Assembly: GCA_963836355.1 (NCBI GenBank)
Contig: CAWIJO010000010.1
Location: 310,001 to 374,000, forward strand
DNA from: Palsa-506 sp963836355
Lineage (GTDB): Bacteria > Actinomycetota > Actinomycetes > Streptosporangiales > Streptosporangiaceae
Length of the DNA stretch: 64,000 nucleotides
Direction: 5' to 3'
Positions 54,279 through 62,280 of the stretch are shown here, piece by piece. Numbering within the stretch: position 1 is the first letter of the stretch; each line of letters begins with the position of its first letter. The position numbers and the translations under genes are program-made. The notes under the pieces are model-generated. The model made no database searches. It was not told where the DNA came from and worked only from the letters and a program-made list of their open reading frames with translations.

Positions 54279-54642
54279 TATCTGCCCGAGCACGGAAACG
54301 CGGCAGCCGGACCGTCCGACCTCCGGCAGCCTGGCCGACGCGCTCGTCACCGTCTTCGAGTCCTTCGTCACCGCGAAGGCCGCCCCGGCCGGCGACTTCA
54401 CCTTCCACCGGCCTGACGGTGCGGTCATCCCAGCCAGCCCTCCGATTCCGGAACCGCTCGGCCAGCTCTGGGAACGCCACGACGCGGAGGTCACCGCCGG
54501 CACTATCACGCCGCCCTGGTACGGCGAGCGCCTCGACCTCGACTACGCCATCGCCGTGCTCTTCGCCAACCAGCGGGTCCGGGAAGAGCGAGCCGCGGCG
54601 GCGCAGGAACGCGATCCGGCCGTCATGGCGGCCACCTGGTGA
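54271..54642 (+). pseudogene. DUF222/HNH-type protein, C-terminal remnant
   Basis: This frame has no start codon of its own. From about 54271 it reads RPTSGSLADALVTVFESFVT then FTFHRPDGAVIPASPPIPEP, HDAEVTAGTITPPWYGERLD and LDYAIAVLFANQRVREERAA to TGA 54640. The segments match the adjacent-to-HNH and extreme C-terminal regions of DUF222-type endonucleases, with the nuclease core apparently deleted between them. The assignment is tentative. Overlaps the 3' end of the small gene above. Confidence 0.45.
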
Positions 54643-54673
54643 CTATGCGGCCGCCGCGTGCCAAGGTGGCGGC

Positions 54674-55387
54674 ATGCGCAAATACGTCATCATGGGTGTC
54701 CAGGGCAGCGGCAAGGGCACTCAGGCCACGATGCTCGGCGAGGCGTTCGACCTCGTGCATATCAGCGTCGGCGACATCTTCCGCTGGAACGTGCAGCAGC
54801 ACACTAAGCTCGGCGCGCAGGTCCGGCGGACTATGGCGGCCGGCGAACTGGTCGGAGACGATCTCGTGGAAGGGGTCGTGAAGGCGCGGCTTGCCGATCA
54901 TGACTGGAACTTCGGGTTCATCATCGATGGCTTTCCGCGCAACGAGCGGCAGGCGGAGTTCTTCCTGGAGAGCTACGACATCGACGGCGTGATCCATCTC
55001 GACATGCCGGATAGCGAGGTACGCCGCCGGGTGCTCGCCAGGCGGCTGTGCGCGGACTGCGGCTTGGACTACAACCTGCTCGCCAGCAGCCCGCGGGAGG
55101 TCGGCAAGTGCGATGTCTGCGGCGGCGAGCTCATCTCCAGGGAAGACGACACCGAGGAAGCCCTCGCGGTCCGGCTCCGCGACTATCACCAGAAGACCAA
55201 CCCGGTGCTCGACATCTTCCGCCGCAAGGAGTACGTCGTGACCGTCGACGCGCGGCCCGACCGGCAGATCGTGCAGCAGGCCATCCGGGCCAACCTCGGG
55301 CTGCTGCCAGGGAAGCAGCCGATGCCGGTTGCGGCAGGCAGCCAGCACGGCCAGCACGGCCAGCACGACGGCGCGCCAGGCGGCTGA
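54674..55387 (+). CDS. adk: Adenylate kinase with zinc-finger lid
   Basis: 237 residues. P-loop MRKYVIMGVQGSGKGTQATM, GDIFRWNVQQHTKLGAQVRR, FGFIIDGFPRNERQAEFFLE (NMP/ATP sites), RRRVLARRLCADCGLDYNLL and GKCDVCGGELISREDDTEEA. The four Cys form a structural zinc lid, unlike the zinc-free Adk typical near secY in actinobacteria, so this is probably a second paralogue. The last 20 residues contain Gln-His-Gly repeats from a 9-bp tandem repeat. AAGGTGG precedes the ATG. Followed by glycerate kinase after 4 bases. Confidence 0.9.
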   Translation: MRKYVIMGVQGSGKGTQATMLGEAFDLVHISVGDIFRWNVQQHTKLGAQVRRTMAAGELVGDDLVEGVVKARLADHDWNFGFIIDGFPRNERQAEFFLESYDIDGVIHLDMPDSEVRRRVLARRLCADCGLDYNLLASSPREVGKCDVCGGELISREDDTEEALAVRLRDYHQKTNPVLDIFRRKEYVVTVDARPDRQIVQQAIRANLGLLPGKQPMPVAAGSQHGQHGQHDGAPGG

Positions 55388-55391
55388 CCCG

Positions 55392-56525
55392 GTGCGGATC
55401 GTGGTCGCGCCTGACTCCTTCAAGGGCAGCATCGGCGCGGCCGCGGCGGCGGCTGCGCTGGCCGGGGGCTGGCAAAGCGCCCGGGCCGGCGACGAGGTCA
55501 GCTGCCTGCCGCTGGCGGATGGCGGCGAGGGCACGCTCGACGTGCTCGCTGCCGCGGTCCCCGCCGCCCGGTGGCATCAGGCGACGGTCACCGGGCCAGG
55601 CCAGGCAGCGGTCGCCGCCTGCTGGCTGGAACTCCCCGGCCCCGGCGGTGCCGCGACAGCCGGTCCCGGCAAGACCGCGGTCATCGAGCTCGCCCAGGCC
55701 AGCGGGCTGCCACTGCTGGCCAGCCCTGACCCGATGGGCGCGCACACGGCGGGAACCGGCGAGCTGATCATCCGCGCGCTGGACGCGGGAGCGGCGCGGA
55801 TCGTCATCACGCTCGGCGGTTCGGCATCGACGGACGGCGGCACCGGCGCCCTCACCGCGCTCGGCGCCCGGTTCACCGATGCCGCCGGACACGCCCTGCC
55901 GCCCGGCGGCGGCGCACTGGGCGAGCTGGCATCGGCCGACCTCAGCGGGCTGCGGCCGCCGCCGCCCGGCGGGGCCCGCTGCCTGACCGATGTCACGGCA
56001 CCGCTGCTCGGGCCGGCCGGCGCGGCGGCGGTCTACGGCCCGCAGAAGGGCGCCACCCCGGACCAGGCGGCCGCGCTCGATGCCGGGCTCGCCGCGCTGG
56101 CCCGGCTGCTCGGCGGCGACCCGGCGGCACCGGGCGCGGGCGCGGCGGGCGGCACCGGATACGGGTTCGCCGCCGCCTGGGGCGCGGCCATCGTGCCCGG
56201 TGCCGCCGAGGTCGCCCGGATCGCCGGCCTGGCCGCCGCGCTGGCCGCCGCCGACCTGGTAGTCACCGGTGAGGGACGCTACGACCAGACGTCCACGACT
56301 GGCAAGGTGGCCGGGACCGTGCTGGCCGCGGCCGCCGCGGCCGGGGTGCCGGCCGCGCTGGTGGCCGGGTCGATCGCGGCGGAGCTGCCGCCCGGCTGCC
56401 GGCCGGGCATAGCGCTGGCCTGGCTGGCGGGCAGCACGGCAGCCGCGCGGGCCGACCCGGCACGCTGGCTGGCCATGGCCGGGCGGCTGCTCGCGGACGG
56501 TACCTGGGGGAGCGGACCCGGCTGA
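55392..56525 (+). CDS. Glycerate 2-kinase (GckA/GarK family)
   Basis: 377 residues from GTG 55392. It phosphorylates glycerate, linking photorespiration-like, glyoxylate or serine metabolism to 2- or 3-phosphoglycerate. Opens RIVVAPDSFKGSIGAAAAAA, then LPLADGGEGTLDVLAAAVP, VIELAQASGLPLLASPDPMG, IVITLGGSASTDGGTGALTA, AAVYGPQKGATPDQAAALDA and VVTGEGRYDQTSTTGKVAG, all standard for the glycerate kinase fold. Likely co-transcribed with adk upstream and, 40 bases later, prs. Confidence 0.93.
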   Translation: MRIVVAPDSFKGSIGAAAAAAALAGGWQSARAGDEVSCLPLADGGEGTLDVLAAAVPAARWHQATVTGPGQAAVAACWLELPGPGGAATAGPGKTAVIELAQASGLPLLASPDPMGAHTAGTGELIIRALDAGAARIVITLGGSASTDGGTGALTALGARFTDAAGHALPPGGGALGELASADLSGLRPPPPGGARCLTDVTAPLLGPAGAAAVYGPQKGATPDQAAALDAGLAALARLLGGDPAAPGAGAAGGTGYGFAAAWGAAIVPGAAEVARIAGLAAALAAADLVVTGEGRYDQTSTTGKVAGTVLAAAAAAGVPAALVAGSIAAELPPGCRPGIALAWLAGSTAAARADPARWLAMAGRLLADGTWGSGPG

Positions 56526-56565
56526 CCCGGCATGCCGACCCGGCACGAGGCTCTAGCCTTAGCCC

Positions 56566-57531
56566 GTGCGGGAGATCGCGATATTCAGCGGCAGCGCCCA
56601 CCCAAAGCTCGCAGCGGAGATCTGCGCCCGCCTGGGAGTGCCCAGGCGGCCCGTCGTGACCAGGCGGTTCGCCAACGATTGCCTGGAAGTCCAGCTGCAG
56701 TCCAACTGCCGGGAACGCGATGTTTTTCTCATCCAGCCGCTCGGCCCCCCGGTGCAGGAGCATCTGACCGAGCTGCTGCTGATGCTGGACGCCGCCCGCG
56801 GCGCATCGGCTGCCCGGGTCACTGCAGTGATCCCGCACTACGCGTACGGACGGTCGGACAAGAAGAACATGCCGCGAGTGTCGATCGGCGGTCGGCTGGT
56901 CGCCGACCTGCTGGTCACCGCGGGCGCGAGCCGGGTACTGACCGTGACCCTGCACGCGCCGCAGGTGCACGGCTTCTTCTCGGTCCCGGTCGATCACCTG
57001 CACGCGCTCCGCGAGCTCGCCGCCCATTTCCGCGGCCTGGATCTAGCCGACGCCGTAGTGGTCTCGCCAGATCTGGGCAACGCCAAGCAGGCCGCGGCGC
57101 TGGCCCGGCTGCTCGGCGCCGGCGTCGCCGCGGGCGCCAAGGAACGGCAGAACGACGAGAAGGTCACGATCAGCTCGATCATCGGGGATGTGGCTGACCG
57201 CGACGTCATCATCCTGGACGACGAGATTGCCCGCGGGACCACGGTCATGGAGCTGATCAGCAGGCTGCGCGAGCAGCAGGTGCGCTCGATCCACGTTGCC
57301 TGCACGCACGGCCTGTTCTCCGGCGGCGCGCTGCAGCGGATCGCCGCCCAGCCGGACGTGGCGGAGATCGTCACCACCAACACGGTCGCCATCCCGGACA
57401 GCAAGCGGGATCCGAAGCTGCACGTGATCTCGCTGGGCCCGGCGCTGGCCGAGGCGATCCGCCGGATCCACGAGGGCGAGTCGGTCAGCGCGCTCTTCGA
57501 CGCGCCGCTGGCCGCTCCCGGCATCCCCTGA
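56566..57531 (+). CDS. prs: Ribose-phosphate pyrophosphokinase-like protein (divergent paralogue)
   Basis: 321 residues from GTG 56566. It has the two-domain PRTase fold of PRPP synthetase: REIAIFSGSAHPKLAAEICA, VTAVIPHYAYGRSDKKNMPR (flexible-loop region; common form is Tyr-Tyr-Gly-Tyr-Ala-Arg-Gln-Asp), VHGFFSVPVDHLHALRELAA (catalytic His region), VVVSPDLGNAKQAAALARLL and the PRPP loop VIILDDEIARGTTVMELISR, where Arg-Gly-Thr-Thr replaces the usual Thr-Gly-Gly-Thr. The changes suggest a specialised paralogue rather than the housekeeping enzyme. It makes phosphoribosyl pyrophosphate from ribose-5-phosphate and ATP if active. Confidence 0.85.
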   Translation: MREIAIFSGSAHPKLAAEICARLGVPRRPVVTRRFANDCLEVQLQSNCRERDVFLIQPLGPPVQEHLTELLLMLDAARGASAARVTAVIPHYAYGRSDKKNMPRVSIGGRLVADLLVTAGASRVLTVTLHAPQVHGFFSVPVDHLHALRELAAHFRGLDLADAVVVSPDLGNAKQAAALARLLGAGVAAGAKERQNDEKVTISSIIGDVADRDVIILDDEIARGTTVMELISRLREQQVRSIHVACTHGLFSGGALQRIAAQPDVAEIVTTNTVAIPDSKRDPKLHVISLGPALAEAIRRIHEGESVSALFDAPLAAPGIP

Positions 57532-57672
57532 CAGCACGGTAGGGAAAACCCGGCATCGGCGGCGCGGACCCGGCGCAGGGCAGCGGGCTTGGGCATCAGA
57601 TCCTGAGCAAATCTTGAACCGGCTGGCCGCACTGGCCATGCAGGTACTGCAGAGACTGGCTCCGGTATCGGG

Positions 57673-57771
57673 ATGACCGGCATGACGGTGGCGTTCGGCG
57701 TGCTCGGTGCAGTCGAGGCGCGCGTCGACGGCAGGCCGCTAGCCCTGGGCCATGCCCGGCCGAGGCGATAA
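57673..57771 (+). pseudogene. SARP-type regulator, N-terminal remnant
   Basis: A 32-codon frame MTGMTVAFGVLGAVEARVDG followed by RPLALGHARPRR and TAA. The Leu-Gly-x-x-Glu-x-x-x-Asp-Gly-x-x-x-x-Leu-Gly pattern is the very start of AfsR/SARP regulators. The DNA-binding and BTAD domains are absent; nothing similar follows in other frames up to 57900. Confidence 0.5.
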
Positions 57772-57920
57772 GAAGATTCCTGGACGCGTTCGGCGTGCCA
57801 GGCCGACCCGGATCGCGGCTGGGTCAGCACTGATCGAGGCGAACGACCGGCGGAGCAGGTCGAAGTGGCCGGTCTGCCGTCACGAGACCGCGGTTTGCCG
57901 GCGGGCCTCGTCATCGGCAG

Positions 57921-58133
57921 TCATGATGCGGCGGCCTGCAACGGGTGTGCTGGCGGCGCCTGTCCTGCGGGGTGGCTCCGGGGGCAGGGCGCGTGCCGGG
58001 CAGGTTCCAGGGCGGCGCGCAGCTCGCGGATATCTCCGGTGGCGACGGTGTACGGGCTAGCCAGCTCCCGGGCGTTACGCGCAGCCTCGTCATCTAACCT
58101 GGCCGTGCTGAGGTTATCGGGCGGGAAGGTCAT
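57921..58133 (-). CDS. Small conserved protein of the XRE/Nudix locus
   Basis: 70 residues from ATG 58133 with AGGAGG five bases before it. MTFPPDNLSTARLDDEAARN then ARELASPYTVATGDIRELRA are structured-looking; the last 20 residues turn into Pro/His/Ala-rich sequence, suggesting a truncated or shifted tail. A degenerate relative (NPYTVVTDDIAELRRA) occurs at 59619-59825. Divergent from the XRE gene over 143 bases. Function unknown. Confidence 0.6.
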   Translation of the reverse strand: MTFPPDNLSTARLDDEAARNARELASPYTVATGDIRELRAALEPARHAPCPRSHPAGQAPPAHPLQAAAS

Positions 58134-58209
58134 CTGGTCCTCCTGGTGTGTATGCCTGGTGACGAGCAGTTGACACCCTGCGGGTTACCCAGCGCGATGA
58201 CACCCGGGA

Positions 58210-58226
58210 GACATCTTCGGACATCT
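58210..58226. promoter_or_regulatory. Helically phased direct repeat, possible XRE operator
   Basis: Two GACATCT heptamers (58210-58216 and 58220-58226), ten bases apart, followed by ggacac. They lie between the small minus gene and the XRE gene, about 55 bases before the latter. One-turn spacing suits a dimeric HTH protein; autoregulation is inferred only. Confidence 0.4.
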
Positions 58227-58276
58227 AGTGGACACGATTGATGGCCGTAGGTGGCCGATTGTGGGAGTATCTGGTC

Positions 58277-59026
58277 ATGGTCAATGAACGGCTGCGACGC
58301 TCGATGCTGCGGGCCGGGCTGGTTACCGAGACGCTGGCCGAGACGGCGCAGGTCTCCACGAAGACCGTTGAGCGGTGGCTGCGGGGCGAAGTGGTGCCGT
58401 ATCCGCGTACCCGCTACCGGGTGGCGGCGATCTTGCAGGAAGACGAAAGCTACCTGTGGCCGGAGGCGGTTGATCAGGCGGCGCTGACCGGCGCTGAGCT
58501 GGTGGCGGCCTATTCGCGGCGGGCGGAAGTACCCGGGCACCTGTGGACGGAGCTGCTGCGGCAATCCGGGCGGAATGTGGACGTGCTGGCGTTCGCCGGC
58601 CTGTTCCTCGCCGAGGAGCACCCGGACTGGACGCCGCTCCTGCTGGCCCGTGCGAAGGCGGGCGTGCGGGTCCGGCTGCTGCTGGGAGATCCGGGAGGCG
58701 CGAACCTGGCCGCCCGCGATGGCGAGTACAAGATCGGCGGCGGGGTCGCCGGGCGGGTCCGAGCGGTCCTGGCCACCTACCGGCCGCTGGCCGGGCTGGC
58801 CGAGATCCGGCTGCACAACACGCCGCTGTACAACTCCGTCTACCGCTTCGACGACGACATGCTGATCAACACCCACGTGTACGGCATCCTGGCGGCCTAC
58901 ACGCCCGTACTGCACCTGCGCCGCGTCGACGGCGCGTATTTCGGTACCTACCTGGAGTCGTTCGAGCGGGTCTGGGGATCGGCCCGGCCGATGGAAGACG
59001 CAGACTGGGACGGCGGCACGCCGTGA
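58277..59026 (+). CDS. XRE-type HTH regulator with DUF5919 domain
   Basis: 249 residues from ATG 58277 (GGGAG upstream). The HTH is VNERLRRSMLRAGLVTETLA and QVSTKTVERWLRGEVVPYPR. The C-terminal region (VDVLAFAGLFLAEEHPDWTP, GVRVRLLLGDPGG, HNTPLYNSVYRFDDDMLINT, HVYGILAAYTPVLHLRRVDG) is the DUF5919/PLD-like domain seen in Streptomyces regulators paired with Nudix enzymes. It may sense a nucleotide or phosphoester ligand. Its stop overlaps the Nudix GTG (GTGA). Confidence 0.88.
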   Translation: MVNERLRRSMLRAGLVTETLAETAQVSTKTVERWLRGEVVPYPRTRYRVAAILQEDESYLWPEAVDQAALTGAELVAAYSRRAEVPGHLWTELLRQSGRNVDVLAFAGLFLAEEHPDWTPLLLARAKAGVRVRLLLGDPGGANLAARDGEYKIGGGVAGRVRAVLATYRPLAGLAEIRLHNTPLYNSVYRFDDDMLINTHVYGILAAYTPVLHLRRVDGAYFGTYLESFERVWGSARPMEDADWDGGTP

Positions 59027-59517
59027 GCAAGCGCAAGCGTGAGATGCAGCGTCGGGTGGACTACTGGGATGACCCGGATGCGCCGAAGCCGACTAGCCGC
59101 AAGCCGTCCGCTAGCGTGATCGTCCGCAACAGCGCTGGTGACCTGCTGCTGCTGCGCCGGCCTGATTCCGGCCGGTGGACGATCCCCACCGGCGGGCTGA
59201 AGAAGAACGAGACCCTGACGCAGTGCGCAGTCCGGGAATGCCGGGAGGAAACCGGCCTGGACATCGAGATCACGTCACTGGCCGGCGTCTTCAGCGATCC
59301 CCGCCATGTGGTCGCCTTCGCTGACGGCGAGGTACGCCAGCCGGTAAACGCATGCTTCGCGGGCCGGGTCATCGGCGGGAATCTCACCACCACCGACGAA
59401 GCGTCCGAGGTTGCCTGGGTACCGACAGCAGGGCTTGACGGATATGACATACACCCCTCGATCCGGCGGCGTATCGTCCACGGCCTAGCGGACGGAACCA
59501 TGCCTCACGCTGACTAG
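59023..59517 (+). CDS. Nudix hydrolase
   Basis: 164 residues from GTG 59023, coupled to the XRE gene. The Nudix box is complete: GGLKKNETLTQCAVRECREE followed by Thr-Gly-Leu, matching Gly-x5-Glu-x7-Arg-Glu-x-x-Glu-Glu-x-Gly. It cleaves a nucleoside diphosphate linked to another moiety. The start KRKREMQRRVDYWDDPDAPK is typical of the subfamily that always accompanies XRE-DUF5919, suggesting a two-gene metabolite or housecleaning module. Confidence 0.93.
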   Translation: MSKRKREMQRRVDYWDDPDAPKPTSRKPSASVIVRNSAGDLLLLRRPDSGRWTIPTGGLKKNETLTQCAVRECREETGLDIEITSLAGVFSDPRHVVAFADGEVRQPVNACFAGRVIGGNLTTTDEASEVAWVPTAGLDGYDIHPSIRRRIVHGLADGTMPHAD

Positions 59518-59618
59518 GGCAATCGCCTGTCGACGGGGCGCATTCGCGGCAGGCGAGCTGGCCAAGGGTGTGGACGGGCCGTCAGCGCGGAGGTACGTCA
59601 TGTGCTGTCGTTGACTGG

Positions 59619-59825
59619 TCACGGTTTGGCCTGCGGGAGGCTGGCGCACACCGGCGGGATGGTTCGAGCGCGGCGCAACTCGGCGATGTCGTCGGTAACG
59701 ACGGTGTACGGGTTCAGCCCGAGATGCAGGCTGCGGGCCAGCACCCGCGAGGAATCGTCGCTGCGCTGGTGGGAGCCGATGCTGGTGCCCGGCTTGCCGC
59801 ACGTGCTGGTGGTCTTGTCCGGTGC
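59619..59825 (-). pseudogene. Degenerate second copy of the XRE-locus small gene
   Basis: Directly after the TGA of the metallo-hydrolase gene, in the same frame, without a start codon: RSDDSSRVLARSLHLGLNPY, TVVTDDIAELRRARTIPPVC, ending QAKP-stop at 59619. Pro-Tyr-Thr-Val-x-Thr-x-Asp-Ile-x-Glu-Leu-Arg matches the protein at 57921-58133, so related genes flank the XRE-Nudix pair on both sides. Confidence 0.45.
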
Positions 59826-60506
59826 TCACCGCTTGGGCCGCTGCCAGGGCTCGCGCTCAAGCGCACGGCGCAGCGCCGCCGCGCCATCGCCGAGCACGGC
59901 CCGGCCGTGCGTGACGAGGATGTGCTCGATCTCAAGGGCTGCCAGGGGCTCAAGCGTGGGCAGGTAGCGCTCGCGCCACCAGCGGCGGCGGCGTTCGCTG
60001 TCCAGCGGGTCGTCCCACACGCTCAGCTGGCCGTCGCCTGTCTCGACGACGGCGTCACCGAAGACGAGGGCGCGGTGGGCTGGGATCTCGATCGGCTGCT
60101 CGGCGCGGGGCGGGATGCCGATCGGATGGAAGCGGGCGACACCGCCGACGTCGGCGCTCCCGGTCACGGCTTGGAACCCAGAGGTATCGCCCAGCCGGGT
60201 GGCCACCTCCGGATGCCCGTAGATGCGCGCCTCGGCGCGGCGGTAGCGCCGCCACAGCGGCTCGGCGCTGCGGGTGTGGAATGGCTTGCTGATGAGGATC
60301 CGCACCCGGTCGCCGACGAGGTTGTCGAGGGCGCCCAGCGCCGGGTCATCGTCGCCGCCCACGAGCGGGTCGATGAGCAGTGTCTCGCCGCCCGCGGTCA
60401 GCGCGTAACTCGTCCTGGTGCCGAACTCGCCCGGGCGCAGTCCCCGCGGGCGGCGCTGCCAGCACCAGACTCCGGCCGCGATCTCCTGCACGCCGCCCTC
60501 GGCCAT
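59826..60506 (-). CDS. Metallo-beta-lactamase-fold-like protein
   Basis: 226 residues from ATG 60506, preceded by a good GGAGG. It has the MBL-fold strand pattern (GTRTSYALTAGGETLLIDPL, VRILISKPFHTRSAEPLWRR, AHRALVFGDAVVETGDGQLS, LEIEHILVTHGRAVLGDGAA) but the canonical His-x-His-x-Asp-His is reduced to KPFHTRSAE, keeping one His of that motif and the later VTHG His. Probably a divergent hydrolase or an inactive member. It reads away from the arginase-like operon. Confidence 0.75.
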   Translation of the reverse strand: MAEGGVQEIAAGVWCWQRRPRGLRPGEFGTRTSYALTAGGETLLIDPLVGGDDDPALGALDNLVGDRVRILISKPFHTRSAEPLWRRYRRAEARIYGHPEVATRLGDTSGFQAVTGSADVGGVARFHPIGIPPRAEQPIEIPAHRALVFGDAVVETGDGQLSVWDDPLDSERRRRWWRERYLPTLEPLAALEIEHILVTHGRAVLGDGAAALRRALEREPWQRPKR

Positions 60507-60916
60507 CTGCTGCCTCCAATCTGTCCGGCAGGTAACGAATGTCATCAGCCCAGGGTGTCGCACATCAAGCCTGGCTGCCTGGCGCAGATCAGGTGATGCT
60601 AGGCGATCTCGCGGGCCTGAAGGACCCGGATGGCCTAGGCGAGCTGCCCGGCCTGCCACCGGCAGCAGCGGATTTTGCGCAGGATGCGCCAGGGTCTGAG
60701 CTGGGCGCTGGCGCGTTCGCCGGGCCGCGTAGGTTGGCATGGGCGCGGTTGGCGGCCTGCTGACCCGGCGGCCCGCGGCCGGGGACTCGACCGGGCGGGA
60801 TGAGAACGGGATAGTGCAGCAGGCATCGCAGCAGGGCAGCAGGGCGGCAGGCAGCGCAGCAGGGCGGCAGGCAGCGCAGCAGGGCAGCAGGGCAGGGCAG
60901 CGCAGAGGAGACCGCA
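60507..60916. other. Intergenic region with simple repeats before the arginase-like operon
   Basis: 410 bases between divergent genes, without a credible gene. It ends with the repeat array and GAGGAG, the ribosome binding site of the next gene. Open stretches on both strands here are repeat-driven. Confidence 0.45.
60841..60880. repeat. 20-bp repeat, two perfect copies within a CAG-rich tract
   Basis: agggcggcaggcagcgcagc occurs twice head to tail; the flanking tract 60809-60905 consists of the same cagcaggg/cggcagg words. It ends five bases before the ribosome binding site of the arginase-like gene. Confidence 0.85.
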
Positions 60917-61828
60917 ATGACTGACTGGGTGATCATCGGGGTGCCGAGCAGCGCGGGGGCGCATCACGCCGGCCAGGATCTGGCGCCGGCCGCGCTGCGG
61001 AAGGCGGGACTGCCGGACCGGCTGCGGGCGGCCGGGCTGAGGGTTGACGACGCCGGGGACCTGCCGGGCGCGGTCTTCGCGGTCGACCGCGAGCATCCGC
61101 ATGGCAGGAATCTGCCCGCCGTCGCCCGGGTTGCCCGCGCGAGCGCCGATGCCGTGGCCGGGGCTATCGCGTCCGGCCGGCGCCCGCTGGTGGTCGGCGG
61201 CGACTGCACTATCACGCTCGGCGTCATCGCCGGCTTCCGGCGGCGCCATCCGGACGTGGGCCTGGTGTACCTGGACGGCGACGCCGACCTGGGCACGCCG
61301 CAGGGCGGCGGCTCGGGCATCTTCGACTCGATGGGCATTACGCACCTGCTTGGCGGCGGCGCGCCGGAGCTGGCCGGGCTGGCCGGCCAGCCGCCGCTGC
61401 TGGCGCCGGCCCGGCTGGCGATCATCGGCGCTGATCCGCGGGAGACCGACGACGCCGGCCGGGAATTCCTGGCCGCGGCGGGCGTGCGGCTAGCCGAGGC
61501 ACCGGAGTTCGCGGCGGATCCGGCCGGCGCCGCCGCCGCCGCGATCACGCAGGTGGCCGCGGCCAGCGGGCCGGTCGTCGTGCACTTCGACGTGGACGTG
61601 ATCGACTCCGGGGATCTGCCGCTCGGCAACTTCCCGCATTACGGCTCGGGCGTCAGCCTCGACGCTGCGATCGCGGCGCTGGCCGCGATGCGGGCGCACC
61701 CGTCGTTCGCCGGGCTGGTGCTCACCGAGGTGAACCCGACGCACGACGGGGACGGCAGCCTGCTCGACCGTTACATTGGAGGGCTTGTCAGCGCACTGGC
61801 CACCGAAGCGGGAGAATCGGGATCGTGA
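60917..61828 (+). CDS. Arginase/ureohydrolase family protein with altered metal ligands
   Basis: 303 residues with GAGGAG upstream. The ureohydrolase fold is clear: VIIGVPSSAGAHHAGQDLAP, RRPLVVGGDCTITLGVIAGF, VGLVYLDGDADLGTPQGGGS, VVVHFDVDVIDSGDLPLGNF, VLTEVNPTHD. Canonical arginase has Gly-Gly-Asp-His and Asp-Ala-His-Ala-Asp; here both ligand His are replaced (Cys and Asp), while the Asp-x-Asp pair (FDVDVID) is kept. It may have a different metal, a different reaction or no activity. Overlaps the DUF385 gene by 4 bases (GTGA). Confidence 0.85.
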   Translation: MTDWVIIGVPSSAGAHHAGQDLAPAALRKAGLPDRLRAAGLRVDDAGDLPGAVFAVDREHPHGRNLPAVARVARASADAVAGAIASGRRPLVVGGDCTITLGVIAGFRRRHPDVGLVYLDGDADLGTPQGGGSGIFDSMGITHLLGGGAPELAGLAGQPPLLAPARLAIIGADPRETDDAGREFLAAAGVRLAEAPEFAADPAGAAAAAITQVAAASGPVVVHFDVDVIDSGDLPLGNFPHYGSGVSLDAAIAALAAMRAHPSFAGLVLTEVNPTHDGDGSLLDRYIGGLVSALATEAGESGS

Positions 61829-62250
61829 CTGAGACACCTGAGCGGGAAGACTTCAATGGCAAGATTATCGCCGAGTTCCGGGCCAACGGCGGCGAGGTTG
61901 GCGGGCCATTCTCCGGTGCACCGCTGCTGCTGCTCACCTCGACCGGGGCGAAGTCCGGCGCGCAGCGAACCAACCCGATGATGTACCTCTCGGACGCCAA
62001 GCGGCTGATCGTGTTCGCCAGCAAGGGAGGCGCGCCCACCAACCCGGACTGGTACCACAACCTGAAGGCCAACCCCGAGGCGACAGTCGAGCTGGGCACC
62101 GAGCGTTTCACCGTCCGGGCCACCGAGCTCACCGGCGGCGAGCGGGACGAGATTTACCAGCGGCAGGCGACGCTTTACCCCGGTTTCGCCGGGTATCAGG
62201 CCGGCACCAGCCGTACCATTCCGGTCATCGCCCTGGAGCGAACCGCCTGA
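61825..62250 (+). CDS. F420-dependent (Ddn-like, DUF385) nitroreductase-family protein
   Basis: 141 residues from GTG 61825. FDOR-A-type split-beta-barrel: LLLLTSTGAKSGAQRTNPMM (the F420 binding loop, Gly-x-x-Ser-Gly-x-x-Arg), LIVFASKGGAPTNPDWYHNL, KANPEATVELGTERFTVRA. Such enzymes use deazaflavin F420H2 to reduce quinones or nitro compounds, or bind lipids. Coupled to the arginase-like gene. Confidence 0.93.
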   Translation: MTETPEREDFNGKIIAEFRANGGEVGGPFSGAPLLLLTSTGAKSGAQRTNPMMYLSDAKRLIVFASKGGAPTNPDWYHNLKANPEATVELGTERFTVRATELTGGERDEIYQRQATLYPGFAGYQAGTSRTIPVIALERTA

Positions 62251-62280
62251 CCGGGCGGGAGCGGACCTCGGGAAGGGCAC

